Shown here: in pieces, positions 52,236 through 60,846 of the stretch
How positions within the stretch are numbered: the stretch's first letter is position 1
Layout of the letters: every line of letters starts with the position of its first letter
Assembly: GCF_004362515.1 (NCBI RefSeq)
Contig: NZ_SNXU01000001.1
Coordinates: 4,030,001 to 4,094,000, forward strand
Length of the DNA: 64,000 bases
From: Actinokineospora alba
GTDB taxonomy: Bacteria; Actinomycetota; Actinomycetes; Mycobacteriales; Pseudonocardiaceae
Reading direction: 5' to 3'
Made by a program: the position numbers and the translations under genes
Notes under the pieces: model-generated
What the model was told of the DNA's origin: nothing
What the model saw: the letters and a program-made list of their open reading frames with translations, nothing else
Databases searched by the model: none

Positions 52236-52697
52236 CTAGACCTGAGCCCCGTTGTCTTCGTCAAAGTCCGGGGGCGTTTTGCGCACTCGCATGAGCAAGA
52301 AACCGATTCCGCCCGCGAGTGAGATCAACGCGATAGGTGTGGCGATCCTTGGGTCGAGCCCGATGATGTTGGGCAGCACCAGCAGGACTACGCCGATCAC
52401 CAACAAGACGATCGCGATGATTGTCAGCGGGCGCAATTTCGGCAGGGGTGGCGGTTCCGGTGGTTCGTAACCGCCTGGGTCGTCGTCGCCCGCCCAGTCG
52501 AAGTCGGACTCGTGGCCGCGCCAGGCCGATGCCGTGGCCGGGGCCGGCGGTGCCGGTGGGGGTTCCGGTTCTTCCTGGACAGTGTCCGATCGGCGCTGTT
52601 CGACGTCGCGGCCGATTCCTTCGCGTTCGAGGTCGGCGATGATCTCGGCGAAGGCCGCGTCCACGTCTTCTGGGCCGTCGCCCGGGCGGTTGATCAC
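52236..52697 (-). CDS. Membrane protein with acidic/proline-rich N-terminus
   Basis: 153 residues. A charged, Pro-rich cytoplasmic part (about 1-88, including FAEIIADLEREG near the start) precedes two closely spaced helices (TIIAIVLLVIGVVLLVLPNI and ATPIALISLAGGIGFLLM) and an acidic tail. GTG start overlaps the esterase stop (GTGA). Unknown family to me; layout resembles actinobacterial DUF308-like small proteins. An imperfect hairpin lies just beyond its 3' end (CTAGA/TCTAG near 52226-52241). Confidence 0.78.
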   Translation of the reverse strand: MINRPGDGPEDVDAAFAEIIADLEREGIGRDVEQRRSDTVQEEPEPPPAPPAPATASAWRGHESDFDWAGDDDPGGYEPPEPPPLPKLRPLTIIAIVLLVIGVVLLVLPNIIGLDPRIATPIALISLAGGIGFLLMRVRKTPPDFDEDNGAQV

Positions 52698-53455
52698 ACT
52701 CGCTCACCTGCGGTAATCCGACGAACGAACTCGACGCTGGAGTCGAAGATCAGTTGGGCGTCGTGGTCGAGGGTGGCGACGTGGAAGCTGTTCTCCAGGA
52801 CCACCTCGGTGGCGTCGGCGCTGGACACGCGGCGCAGGATCTCGTGGGAGTTCTCCGGCTCCACCACGTGGTCGACCGCCGAGTGCAGCACCAGCAGCGG
52901 CTGGTCGACCTTGCCCAGGTCCTGCCGCACGAGCGCCCAGAACTTGGTCAGGCTCGCCATCGCGCGCAGGGGAGTGCGGGGGTAGGCGTACTCGCTGACG
53001 CCCGCCAGCGCGATGTCGTCGCTGATCGGCGGTATCGACGGGACGACCTTGGACAGCATCCCGACGAACCGGACCTCCTTGCGCAAGGTCATGATCGACG
53101 GGTTGACCAGCACCACCCCGGCGATCGCGTCCCCATGCTCCTCCGCGAGCCGCAGGCACAGGGCCCCGCCCATCGACAGGCCGAAGACGAAGACCTGGTC
53201 ACAGCGTTCGCGCAGCTCGGCGAAGGACTCCGACACCGTGGCGTACCAGTCGGGCCAGCCGGTGCGGTTCATGTCCTGCCAGCGCGTGCCGTGGCCGGGG
53301 AGCAGCGGCACCCGGACGCTGTAGCCCTGGGCGACCAACTGGTCGGCCCACGGGCGCATGCTGAAGGGCGAGCCGGTGAAACCGTGGCTGAGCAGCACAC
53401 CGATCTCGGTGGACCCATCGTGCGCGTAGGCCTGCGCGCCTTCGATAGCGGGCAC
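52694..53455 (-). CDS. Alpha/beta-hydrolase, carboxylesterase/monoacylglycerol lipase-like
   Basis: 253 residues from GTG 53455, chosen because AGGAGG lies seven bases upstream; the frame continues further but without a ribosome site. Oxyanion HGFTGSP, nucleophile elbow GLSMGG, acid in LHSAVDHVV and His in NSFHVATLDHD complete the triad. Similar to Est30-type esterases. Coupled to the downstream membrane protein by GTGA and divergent from plsC, so a role in glycerolipid turnover is possible. Confidence 0.88.
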   Translation of the reverse strand: MPAIEGAQAYAHDGSTEIGVLLSHGFTGSPFSMRPWADQLVAQGYSVRVPLLPGHGTRWQDMNRTGWPDWYATVSESFAELRERCDQVFVFGLSMGGALCLRLAEEHGDAIAGVVLVNPSIMTLRKEVRFVGMLSKVVPSIPPISDDIALAGVSEYAYPRTPLRAMASLTKFWALVRQDLGKVDQPLLVLHSAVDHVVEPENSHEILRRVSSADATEVVLENSFHVATLDHDAQLIFDSSVEFVRRITAGERV

Positions 53456-53639
53456 CCCGCTCCTCCTATGATCAGCTCGGTGAGCCTGGGATGTGGCCAT
53501 AGTCGCACGAACTGGCGCCTCGGTGACCGGATCCGTGCCCGTGGTTTCCTCGTTGTGTACTCGGATGACTTGGGTGTCTCGCCTCGGTGCGTTCGTGTTA
53601 CCGCTTGGCCGTAGCGTTGTGCGGGCCACCGGGGGTTCG

Positions 53640-53645
53640 TAGGCT
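53640..53645 (+). promoter_or_regulatory. Candidate -10 element of plsC
   Basis: TAGGCT 38 bases upstream of the plsC GTG, leaving a short leader that contains GGGGAGA. One of several TAGGCT hexamers ahead of genes here. Confidence 0.4.
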
Positions 53646-53682
53646 CGAGTGGGAATCAGGGGAGAACGGGAGCGCTGGTCGC

Positions 53683-54438
53683 GTGGTGTACTGGTTGGTC
53701 AAGTGGGTCTTCCTGGGGCCTTTGCTGCGCCTGTTCTTCCGTCCCAAGATCGAGGGCGCGGAGCACATTCCCGCCGAGGGCGGTGCGATCCTGGCGAGCA
53801 ACCACCTGGCGGTGTCGGACTCGTTCTTCCTCCCGCTGAAGGTGTCCCGGCGGGTGACGTTCCCAGCCAAGATCGAATACTTCACCGCGCCCGGGATCAA
53901 GGGCAAGCTCAAGAAGCTGTTCTTCACCGGTGTGGGTCAGATCCCGATCGACCGCTCCGGTGGGTCCGCCGCGCAGGCCGCGATCGCCACCGGCGTCCGG
54001 CTGCTGCGCGAGGGCCACCTGATGGGCATCTACCCCGAGGGCACCCGCTCGCCCGACGGCAGGCTCTACAAGGGCAAGACCGGCATCGCGCGGATCGCGC
54101 TGCAGGCGGGCGTGCCGGTCATCCCGGTCGCGATGTTCGGCACCGACAAGGCGAACCCGATCGGCTCGAAGATGTGGCGGCCGTACCCGATCCGGATCAA
54201 GATCGGCAAGCCGCTGGACTTCTCCCGCTACGAGGGGCTCGAAGGCGACCGGTTCGTCGAGCGGTCCATCACCGACGAGATCATGTACGCCCTGATGGAG
54301 CTCTCCGGGCAGGAGTACGTCGACGTGTACGCGGCGAAGGCCAAGGAACTGCAGGCCGCGCACGACGCCGGGACCGTCACCGACGTGCCGACCCAGCTCA
54401 AGCGCGACGCCCGAATCCCGGAGACCGAGGCCAGCTAG
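53683..54438 (+). CDS. plsC: 1-acyl-sn-glycerol-3-phosphate acyltransferase
   Basis: 251 residues. Short N-terminal hydrophobic segment, acyltransferase motifs NHLAVSDS (H-x4-D), a GVGQIPIDR segment and YPEGTRS. It acylates lysophosphatidate to phosphatidate at the membrane. Start GTG 53683 (GTG 53686 is equivalent). Corresponds to Rv2182c. Its TAG is embedded in TAGGCT, the -10 of the vestigial exoribonuclease start that follows. Confidence 0.9.
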   Translation: MVYWLVKWVFLGPLLRLFFRPKIEGAEHIPAEGGAILASNHLAVSDSFFLPLKVSRRVTFPAKIEYFTAPGIKGKLKKLFFTGVGQIPIDRSGGSAAQAAIATGVRLLREGHLMGIYPEGTRSPDGRLYKGKTGIARIALQAGVPVIPVAMFGTDKANPIGSKMWRPYPIRIKIGKPLDFSRYEGLEGDRFVERSITDEIMYALMELSGQEYVDVYAAKAKELQAAHDAGTVTDVPTQLKRDARIPETEAS

Positions 54439-54447
54439 GCTTCTGCG

Positions 54448-54470
54448 GTGCGATTTCTCTACGACACCGA
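54448..54470 (+). pseudogene. Vestigial 5' end of the exoribonuclease AS gene
   Basis: GTG CGA TTT CTC TAC GAC ACC GA encodes VRFLYDT(D/E), matching the start VRFFYDCE of the intact gene at 55007 and the MRYFYDTE start I recall for Rv2179c. TAGGCT (54436-54441) lies six bases upstream, the same leaderless spacing seen at many genes here. The frame then departs from the family and stops at 54495. Interpreted as the original start, cut off by the HNH gene. Confidence 0.7.
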
Positions 54471-54980
54471 TCCGTATCGGGCGATGATTTCATGAGCCCA
54501 GGCCAGTGCGTCCTCGACGCGTTGCCCGCGCGGCTGTCGAGTGACCCACAGCTCCAGGTTTTCGGGTCGGTTGTCCACTCGGTCGCCGTTGAGGTGGTGG
54601 ACGTTCTCGCCGGGCAGCAAGGGGCGGCCGAGCTTCAACTCCATGATGTGCCGGTGCTCCAGAACCCAGCCGCCCGCTTTCAGGCGAATCAGCCGATAGC
54701 CGTTGGACGTCAAGCGCTGTCCGGGTTTCTCGTTCCGTCGCGGTCGGCCGGGCGCTCCACGGCCCGGAGCGGCTTCAATTGAACCCCATTTGCGTATCTT
54801 GACCAGGTGCGGTCCGCAGATTCCGAGGGCTCGCTGTCCCGGCCGTGTGCAGTTCTCGACCGAGCACGTTGGGCGCTGTCGGTCGAGATGAGCCAGGTAG
54901 TGCTTTCCGCACAAGCGGTTCGTGGTGTTGCGCACTGGTCGGGAGCACCCGGTCGTAGAGCAGACGGACACATCGGCCAT
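54459..54980 (-). CDS. HNH endonuclease with two zinc fingers
   Basis: 173 residues. Two CxxxxC...CxxH zinc motifs (C7, C12, C24, H27 and C39, C44, C55, H58), a basic linker, then an HNH nuclease domain: LEHRHIME and GENVHHLNGDRVDNRPENL (H128/H129, N140). Typical of phage or free-standing homing-type nucleases. ATG 54980 follows TAAGAT; GTG 54986 is an alternative. Its last codons run into the vestigial exoribonuclease start. Less GC-biased codons and opposite orientation to both neighbours suggest recent arrival. Confidence 0.85.
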   Translation of the reverse strand: MADVSVCSTTGCSRPVRNTTNRLCGKHYLAHLDRQRPTCSVENCTRPGQRALGICGPHLVKIRKWGSIEAAPGRGAPGRPRRNEKPGQRLTSNGYRLIRLKAGGWVLEHRHIMELKLGRPLLPGENVHHLNGDRVDNRPENLELWVTRQPRGQRVEDALAWAHEIIARYGSVS

Positions 54981-55006
54981 GAACACATCTTAGGAGAAAA
55001 CGTAGC

Positions 55007-55510
55007 GTGCGCTTCTTTTATGACTGCGAATTCATCGAGGACGGAACGACCATCGACCTGGTGTCGATCGGTGTCGTCGACGAGAACGGCCGCGAGTTCT
55101 ACGCCGTCTCCACCGAGTTCGACCCGAACAAGGCGGGCCAGTGGGTCCGAGACAACGTCCTCGACAAGCTGCCCTCGCCCGCGGACAAGGCGTGGTGTGA
55201 CCGCGCGACCATCCGCAAGCGGTTGCTGGAGTTCCTGACCACGCCCAAGACGCGCGACAAGATGGAGCTGTGGGCCTGGTTCGGCGCCTACGACCACGTC
55301 GTCCTGGGCCAGCTCTGGGGCGCCATGCCCGCGTTGCCGCGGGAGATCCCGCGCTTCACCCGGGAGCTGCGGCAGCGCTGGGAGGACGTCGGCAAGCCCT
55401 ACCTGCCCACCCCACCCAACGACGCGCACGACGCCCTCGCCGACGCCCGCCACAACCTCGTGCGCTGGAAGATCATCGAAGCCGAGTGGCAGAAAATGAT
55501 CGCCGACTGA
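55007..55510 (+). CDS. 3'-5' exoribonuclease AS (Rv2179c-like, DEDDh)
   Basis: 167 residues. RNase T-like fold with D6 and E8 in FYDCEFIEDG, a WFGAYDHVVL segment and DAHDALADARHNL carrying the remaining His and Asp. Trims 3' RNA ends. GTG with AGGAG eight bases upstream. The first eight codons differ from the rest in codon choice (TTT, TAT, TGC, GAA) and resemble a recoded copy of the vestigial start at 54448. Residue 7 is Cys where Thr is usual. Confidence 0.9.
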   Translation: MRFFYDCEFIEDGTTIDLVSIGVVDENGREFYAVSTEFDPNKAGQWVRDNVLDKLPSPADKAWCDRATIRKRLLEFLTTPKTRDKMELWAWFGAYDHVVLGQLWGAMPALPREIPRFTRELRQRWEDVGKPYLPTPPNDAHDALADARHNLVRWKIIEAEWQKMIAD

Positions 55511-55626
55511 CGAGTTGTCCACACCCTGGACACCCCTGCTTGCTACACCGATTCAGTAGCCGGCAGGCTTGGCGTCGAAGTGGTGACGGCGGTCACTGCT
55601 CGCGAAGTCGGAGGAGGGTCGAAGAC

Positions 55627-56652
55627 ATGCGCGTCGGCGTGCTCACCGGTGGTGGTGACTGTCCAGGTCTCAACGCGGTCATCCGGGCCGTGGTGCGAAA
55701 AGGCATCGAGGGGCACGGCTGGGAGATCGTCGGCTTCCGCAACGGCTGGCAAGGCCCGCTCGAAGGGCTCACCAAGCCGATCGGCCTCGCCGAGGTCGAG
55801 GACATCCTGACCCGCGGCGGCACCATCCTCGGCTCCTCGCGCACGAATCCGTACAAGGTCGACGGTGGCCCGGAGAAGATCCGCCAGACCCTGGCCGAAC
55901 TCAAGGTCGACGCGCTGATCGCCATCGGCGGCGAGGACACCCTCGGGGTCGCCAAGCGCCTGACCGACGACGGCATCGGCGTGGTGGGCGTGCCGAAGAC
56001 GATCGACAACGACCTCGGCGCCACCGACTACACCTTCGGCTTCGACACCGCGGTGCACATCGCGACCGAGTCGATCGACCGGTTGCGCACCACCGCCGAG
56101 TCTCACCACCGCGCGCTGGTCGTGGAGGTCATGGGCAGGCACGCGGGTTGGATCGCCCTGCACTCCGGGCTCGCGGGCGGCGCGAACGTGATCCTGGTCC
56201 CCGAGCGCCCGTTCAGCGTCGACAAGGTCATCGAGTGGGTGCAGCGCCGCTTCGAGCGCCAGTTCGCCCCGATCATCGTCGTGGCGGAAGGCGCGCTCCC
56301 CGAGGGCGGCGCGGAACTGCTGGCCAGCGGCGAGCGGGACGCCTTCGGGCACGTCCGGCTCGGCGGCGTCGGCCAGTGGCTGGCCGAGGAGATCGCCGCC
56401 AAGACCGGCAAGGAGTCGCGCGCCGTCATCCTCGGCCACACCCAGCGCGGCGGCACCCCCACCGCCTACGACCGAGTCCTCGCCACCCGCTTCGGCCTGC
56501 ACGCGGTCGACGCCGTGGCCGACGGCGACTTCGGCGTCATGGTCGCGTTGCGTGGCACCGACATCGTCCGGGTCAAGCTGGCGGAGGCGACCGCCGAGCT
56601 CAAGACCGTGCCGCTGGAGCGATACGCCGAGGCGGAGATCTTCTTCGGCTGA
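55627..56652 (+). CDS. pfkA: 6-phosphofructokinase, probably PPi-dependent
   Basis: 341 residues. Donor site GGGDCPGLNAVIR (8-20), then GGEDT with Asp at 104 and PKTIDND with Lys at 124; F6P site MGRHAGW and GHTQRGG..TAYDR. In this family Gly104 marks ATP use, and Asp104 with Lys124 marks pyrophosphate use, as in the Amycolatopsis enzyme. ATG with GGAGGAGG upstream. Convergent with the CHRD gene, one base between stops. Confidence 0.93.
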   Translation: MRVGVLTGGGDCPGLNAVIRAVVRKGIEGHGWEIVGFRNGWQGPLEGLTKPIGLAEVEDILTRGGTILGSSRTNPYKVDGGPEKIRQTLAELKVDALIAIGGEDTLGVAKRLTDDGIGVVGVPKTIDNDLGATDYTFGFDTAVHIATESIDRLRTTAESHHRALVVEVMGRHAGWIALHSGLAGGANVILVPERPFSVDKVIEWVQRRFERQFAPIIVVAEGALPEGGAELLASGERDAFGHVRLGGVGQWLAEEIAAKTGKESRAVILGHTQRGGTPTAYDRVLATRFGLHAVDAVADGDFGVMVALRGTDIVRVKLAEATAELKTVPLERYAEAEIFFG

Positions 56653-56653
56653 G

Positions 56654-57091
56654 CTACTTGAGTTGGCCGCGCACCTCGCCACCGGTGTAGGTCGGGGTGT
56701 GCACGTTGACGTAGTAGGCCCGTGGGTTCGCGACGATGCCCGCGAGTTCCGTCGGGGTCAGCGCGCCGCCCTCGACGGCGGTGACGCACCCGGAGACGGT
56801 GCTCGTCGCCGCTGGGGGAGTGATCAGGCCGACGACCACCGGGCCCGCGACGTTGCGGGCGCCGACGTGGATGTGGGCGGCGACCGGGCTTCCGGTCAGG
56901 TTCCGCACTTCGAGGGTGTAGCAGAGCTCGCTGCCGTCGACCTCGTAGGTGAAGAACCCGCTGCCGCCGCTGACCACGGTGCCCGTCTCCTGCTCGGGGT
57001 TCAGCGGGATCGCGGGCGCCGCGGCCGCGACACCCGCGGTCAGCACGAACGCCGCCGCGGTGGTGGTGATCAAGGTGAGCGCTCTGGCCAT
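56654..57091 (-). CDS. Secreted CHRD-domain protein
   Basis: 145 residues from ATG 57091 with GAGGAG upstream. Signal peptide (about 1-27, ending AGVAAAA), then a CHRD domain: IPLNPEQETGTVVSGG, FTYEVDGSELCYTLEVRNL, AAHIHVGARNVAGPVVV and a terminal YVNVHTPTYTGGEVRGQL. The His residues in AHIHVG are a family feature. Two Cys may form a disulfide. Function in bacteria unknown; probably cell-surface or extracellular. Confidence 0.88.
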   Translation of the reverse strand: MARALTLITTTAAAFVLTAGVAAAAPAIPLNPEQETGTVVSGGSGFFTYEVDGSELCYTLEVRNLTGSPVAAHIHVGARNVAGPVVVGLITPPAATSTVSGCVTAVEGGALTPTELAGIVANPRAYYVNVHTPTYTGGEVRGQLK

Positions 57092-57194
57092 TGTCGTCTC
57101 CTCGGATCGGGGTCCCCTTAAAGACAACGCGTGCCGAAAGCCCGGGGTTCAACGACTGGACCACAAACGCGTACCCGCGGGTATGGTGCCCGCC

Positions 57195-58562
57195 ATGGAA
57201 GATCTGCTCTGGGCCGGAGCCCACGCGCAGGCACGGGCGCTGAGCGCGGGTCAGGTCACCGCGCCGGAGCTGCTCGAAGCCGTGCTGCGCCGGGCCGAGA
57301 CGGTGAACCCCACGGTGAACGCCTTCCGCGTGCTCTACGCCGACGCGGCGCGAACGGCCGCTGTGGACGCCCAACGCAGACTCGACGCGGGGGAGCGCAC
57401 GCCGCTGCTCGGCGTCCCCATCGCCGTCAAGGACGACACCGATGTGGCGGGTGGCGTGACCACCAAGGGCGGCCGCCCGCAGTCGCCGCCCGCCGAGCAG
57501 GACAGCGCCGTCGTCGCGAAGCTGCGCGCGGCGGGCGCGGTGATCGTCGGCCACACGCTCACCCCCGAGCAGTGCCTCTGGCCGTTCACCGAGTCGCTGG
57601 CCTACGGCGCCACCCGCAACCCGTGGAACCTCGACTACACCCCCGGAGGCTCCTCCGGCGGTTCGGCGTCGGCCATCGCCGCGGGCATCGTCGGCGTGGC
57701 CACCGGCTCCGACGGCGGCGGCTCGATCCGCATGCCCGCCTCCGCCACGGGCATCTTCGGCGTCAAGACCTCCCGGGACCTCGTCGACGTGGCACCGTGG
57801 TCCGGTACGTGGAGCGGCCTGTCGGTGATCGGCCCGCTCGGCCGCACGGTCGCCGACACTGCCGCCATGCTCGACGTGATCGCCGAGGACGCCGGCACCT
57901 ACGGCGACGCGGTCACCGCCGACCCGGGCACCCTGCGTATCGCCCTCTCCTGGCGCACACCGCTCGGCCCCACGCCGATGAACCCCCGCTGGAAGCGCGC
58001 CGTCGTCGACACCGCCGACCGGCTGCGCGACCTCGGCCACCGGGTCACCGTCGCCGACCCCGCGCTCGGCACCGGCCCGTCCACCCAGTTCCTGATCCGC
58101 TACCTGCGCGGCGTCGCCCAGGACGTCGCCAAGCTGCCGAACCCGAAGTGGCTGGAGCCGCGCACCCGCAAGGTCGCCGCCCTCGGCAGGCGCGTCCCCG
58201 ACCGCACCCTGCGCTGGGCGCACGCGGGTGAGGCCCCGCTGCGCCGGGTGCTGGAGGAGTTCTTCACCCGTTTCGACGTGATCCTGCAGCCCTCGTGGAC
58301 CCGCAGGCCGACCCGCATCGGGCAGTTCCACGGCAGCGGGCTGTCCGCGACGTACACGGGCGTGACGCACCGCATCCCGTACTTCCCGACGTGGAACGTC
58401 CTGGGCAACCCGGTCGCCGCCCTCCCGGTCGGCCGCGACGAGACGGGCATGCCGATCGGCGTCCAGCTGATCGGCCCGGACCGCTCGGAGCGCCTGCTGC
58501 TGTCGCTGGCCGGGCAGTATGAGCGGGCTCACCCGTGGGTCGACCGCAGGCCCGACCTCTGA
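57195..58562 (+). CDS. Amidase-signature family hydrolase
   Basis: 455 residues. Ser-cisSer-Lys triad: Lys in PIAVKDDTDVAGG, the two Ser in TPGGSSGGSAS and GSDGGGSIRMPA. Hydrolyses a carboxamide; it is not GatA, since gatB/gatC are absent and the C-terminal domain differs. ATG seven bases after TATGGT (57182-57187), leaderless. ATG 57183 is also in frame but falls in the promoter. Confidence 0.9.
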   Translation: MEDLLWAGAHAQARALSAGQVTAPELLEAVLRRAETVNPTVNAFRVLYADAARTAAVDAQRRLDAGERTPLLGVPIAVKDDTDVAGGVTTKGGRPQSPPAEQDSAVVAKLRAAGAVIVGHTLTPEQCLWPFTESLAYGATRNPWNLDYTPGGSSGGSASAIAAGIVGVATGSDGGGSIRMPASATGIFGVKTSRDLVDVAPWSGTWSGLSVIGPLGRTVADTAAMLDVIAEDAGTYGDAVTADPGTLRIALSWRTPLGPTPMNPRWKRAVVDTADRLRDLGHRVTVADPALGTGPSTQFLIRYLRGVAQDVAKLPNPKWLEPRTRKVAALGRRVPDRTLRWAHAGEAPLRRVLEEFFTRFDVILQPSWTRRPTRIGQFHGSGLSATYTGVTHRIPYFPTWNVLGNPVAALPVGRDETGMPIGVQLIGPDRSERLLLSLAGQYERAHPWVDRRPDL

Positions 58563-58718
58563 GGCCGGAGAAAGCGGCTGCCACCAGCGAAAATCGGGTG
58601 CACGCAAGTCGCTTGGCAGGACCCCGTCCGGTGAATCGGTCAAGGGATTCGTCGTCCACGTGATGGGACCTGGTGTCCCGCTGTGCGGTCGCCAAGTCCG
58701 ACCTCCTACTCTTGACAC

Positions 58719-60107
<1,389 letters not shown>

Positions 60108-60114
60108 TCACCGA

Positions 60115-60163
60115 GACAAAGCGCCCTTCCTGGAGCAAACCGTTCCAGGAAGGGCGCTTTGTC
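60115..60163. terminator. Perfect 20-bp hairpin after aroG
   Basis: Arms 60115-60134 and 60144-60163 pair perfectly around a 9-nt loop; the outer part is GACAAAG/CTTTGTC. Eight bases after the aroG stop. Confidence 0.9.
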
Positions 60164-60237
60164 CATTTGCCCCGTCAAACGCCACGGGCCAGGACAAACA
60201 GGCGCCAGCGGCCAGAGCAGGCATCCGAGCTGCGGAA

Positions 60238-60846
60238 CTAACGACCAGCCCGAGCAGCAAGAAATTCAGCGAACTCCACCAGCAACTCCAGCCGCCGATC
60301 CTCAACCACCGGATCAGGAGCGATCTCCCGCCGAATCGTCTCCCCGTCAAACGTGTGCTCCAACGTATTGACCAGCAGCTCCAAATCCGCGTCCGAGAAC
60401 ACCTCAGTCCCGCGAACAGTCCGCGCGATCTGCTGGATCTCGGCGAAGAACCACTGCCAGGTCGCGGACAGCCGCGAGCGCAGCGCCGGATCGGTCCGCG
60501 CCGCGACCAGCAGTTCGAACCACACCACGTTGTCCACGGCCCGGTGCCGTTCGCGCATCACCCGCATGGCGTCGGCGATCGTTGGCGCCCGCAGTTCGGC
60601 GAATCGGGCTCGCACGCTCTGGGTGTGCCGCCGGGCGACTTCCTCCGCCGCGGCGACGACCAGGTCCAGCCGCGAGTCGAAGTGCCGAAACAATCCGCCT
60701 TTCGAGACGCCCGACCGCTCGCACACAGCCCCAAGGGAAGTCTGTGCGTATCCGACCTCGGAAATGGTGTCGATCGTTGCGTCGATCAACAGCCCGATGG
60801 TCGTTTCCCGGCGTTCCTGCTGGCTGCGCCGCTGCTGCCCGCTCAC
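60238..60846 (-). CDS. TetR-family transcriptional regulator
   Basis: 202 residues. N-terminal HTH (about 15-65): LLIDATIDTISEVGYAQTSL, then CERSGVSKGGLFRHF recognition helix. The C-terminal ligand domain is helical. GTG overlaps the amidohydrolase stop (GTGA), so it is the second gene of that operon. The operon promoter holds a 16-bp near-palindrome likely to be its operator, giving negative autoregulation. Confidence 0.9.
   Translation of the reverse strand: MSGQQRRSQQERRETTIGLLIDATIDTISEVGYAQTSLGAVCERSGVSKGGLFRHFDSRLDLVVAAAEEVARRHTQSVRARFAELRAPTIADAMRVMRERHRAVDNVVWFELLVAARTDPALRSRLSATWQWFFAEIQQIARTVRGTEVFSDADLELLVNTLEHTFDGETIRREIAPDPVVEDRRLELLVEFAEFLAARAGR

Noticed and set aside
52142..52241. 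Terminator between the ROK kinase and the membrane protein gene
   Set aside because: Only a short CTAGA/TCTAG pairing with a bulge and no T-run; too weak to call.
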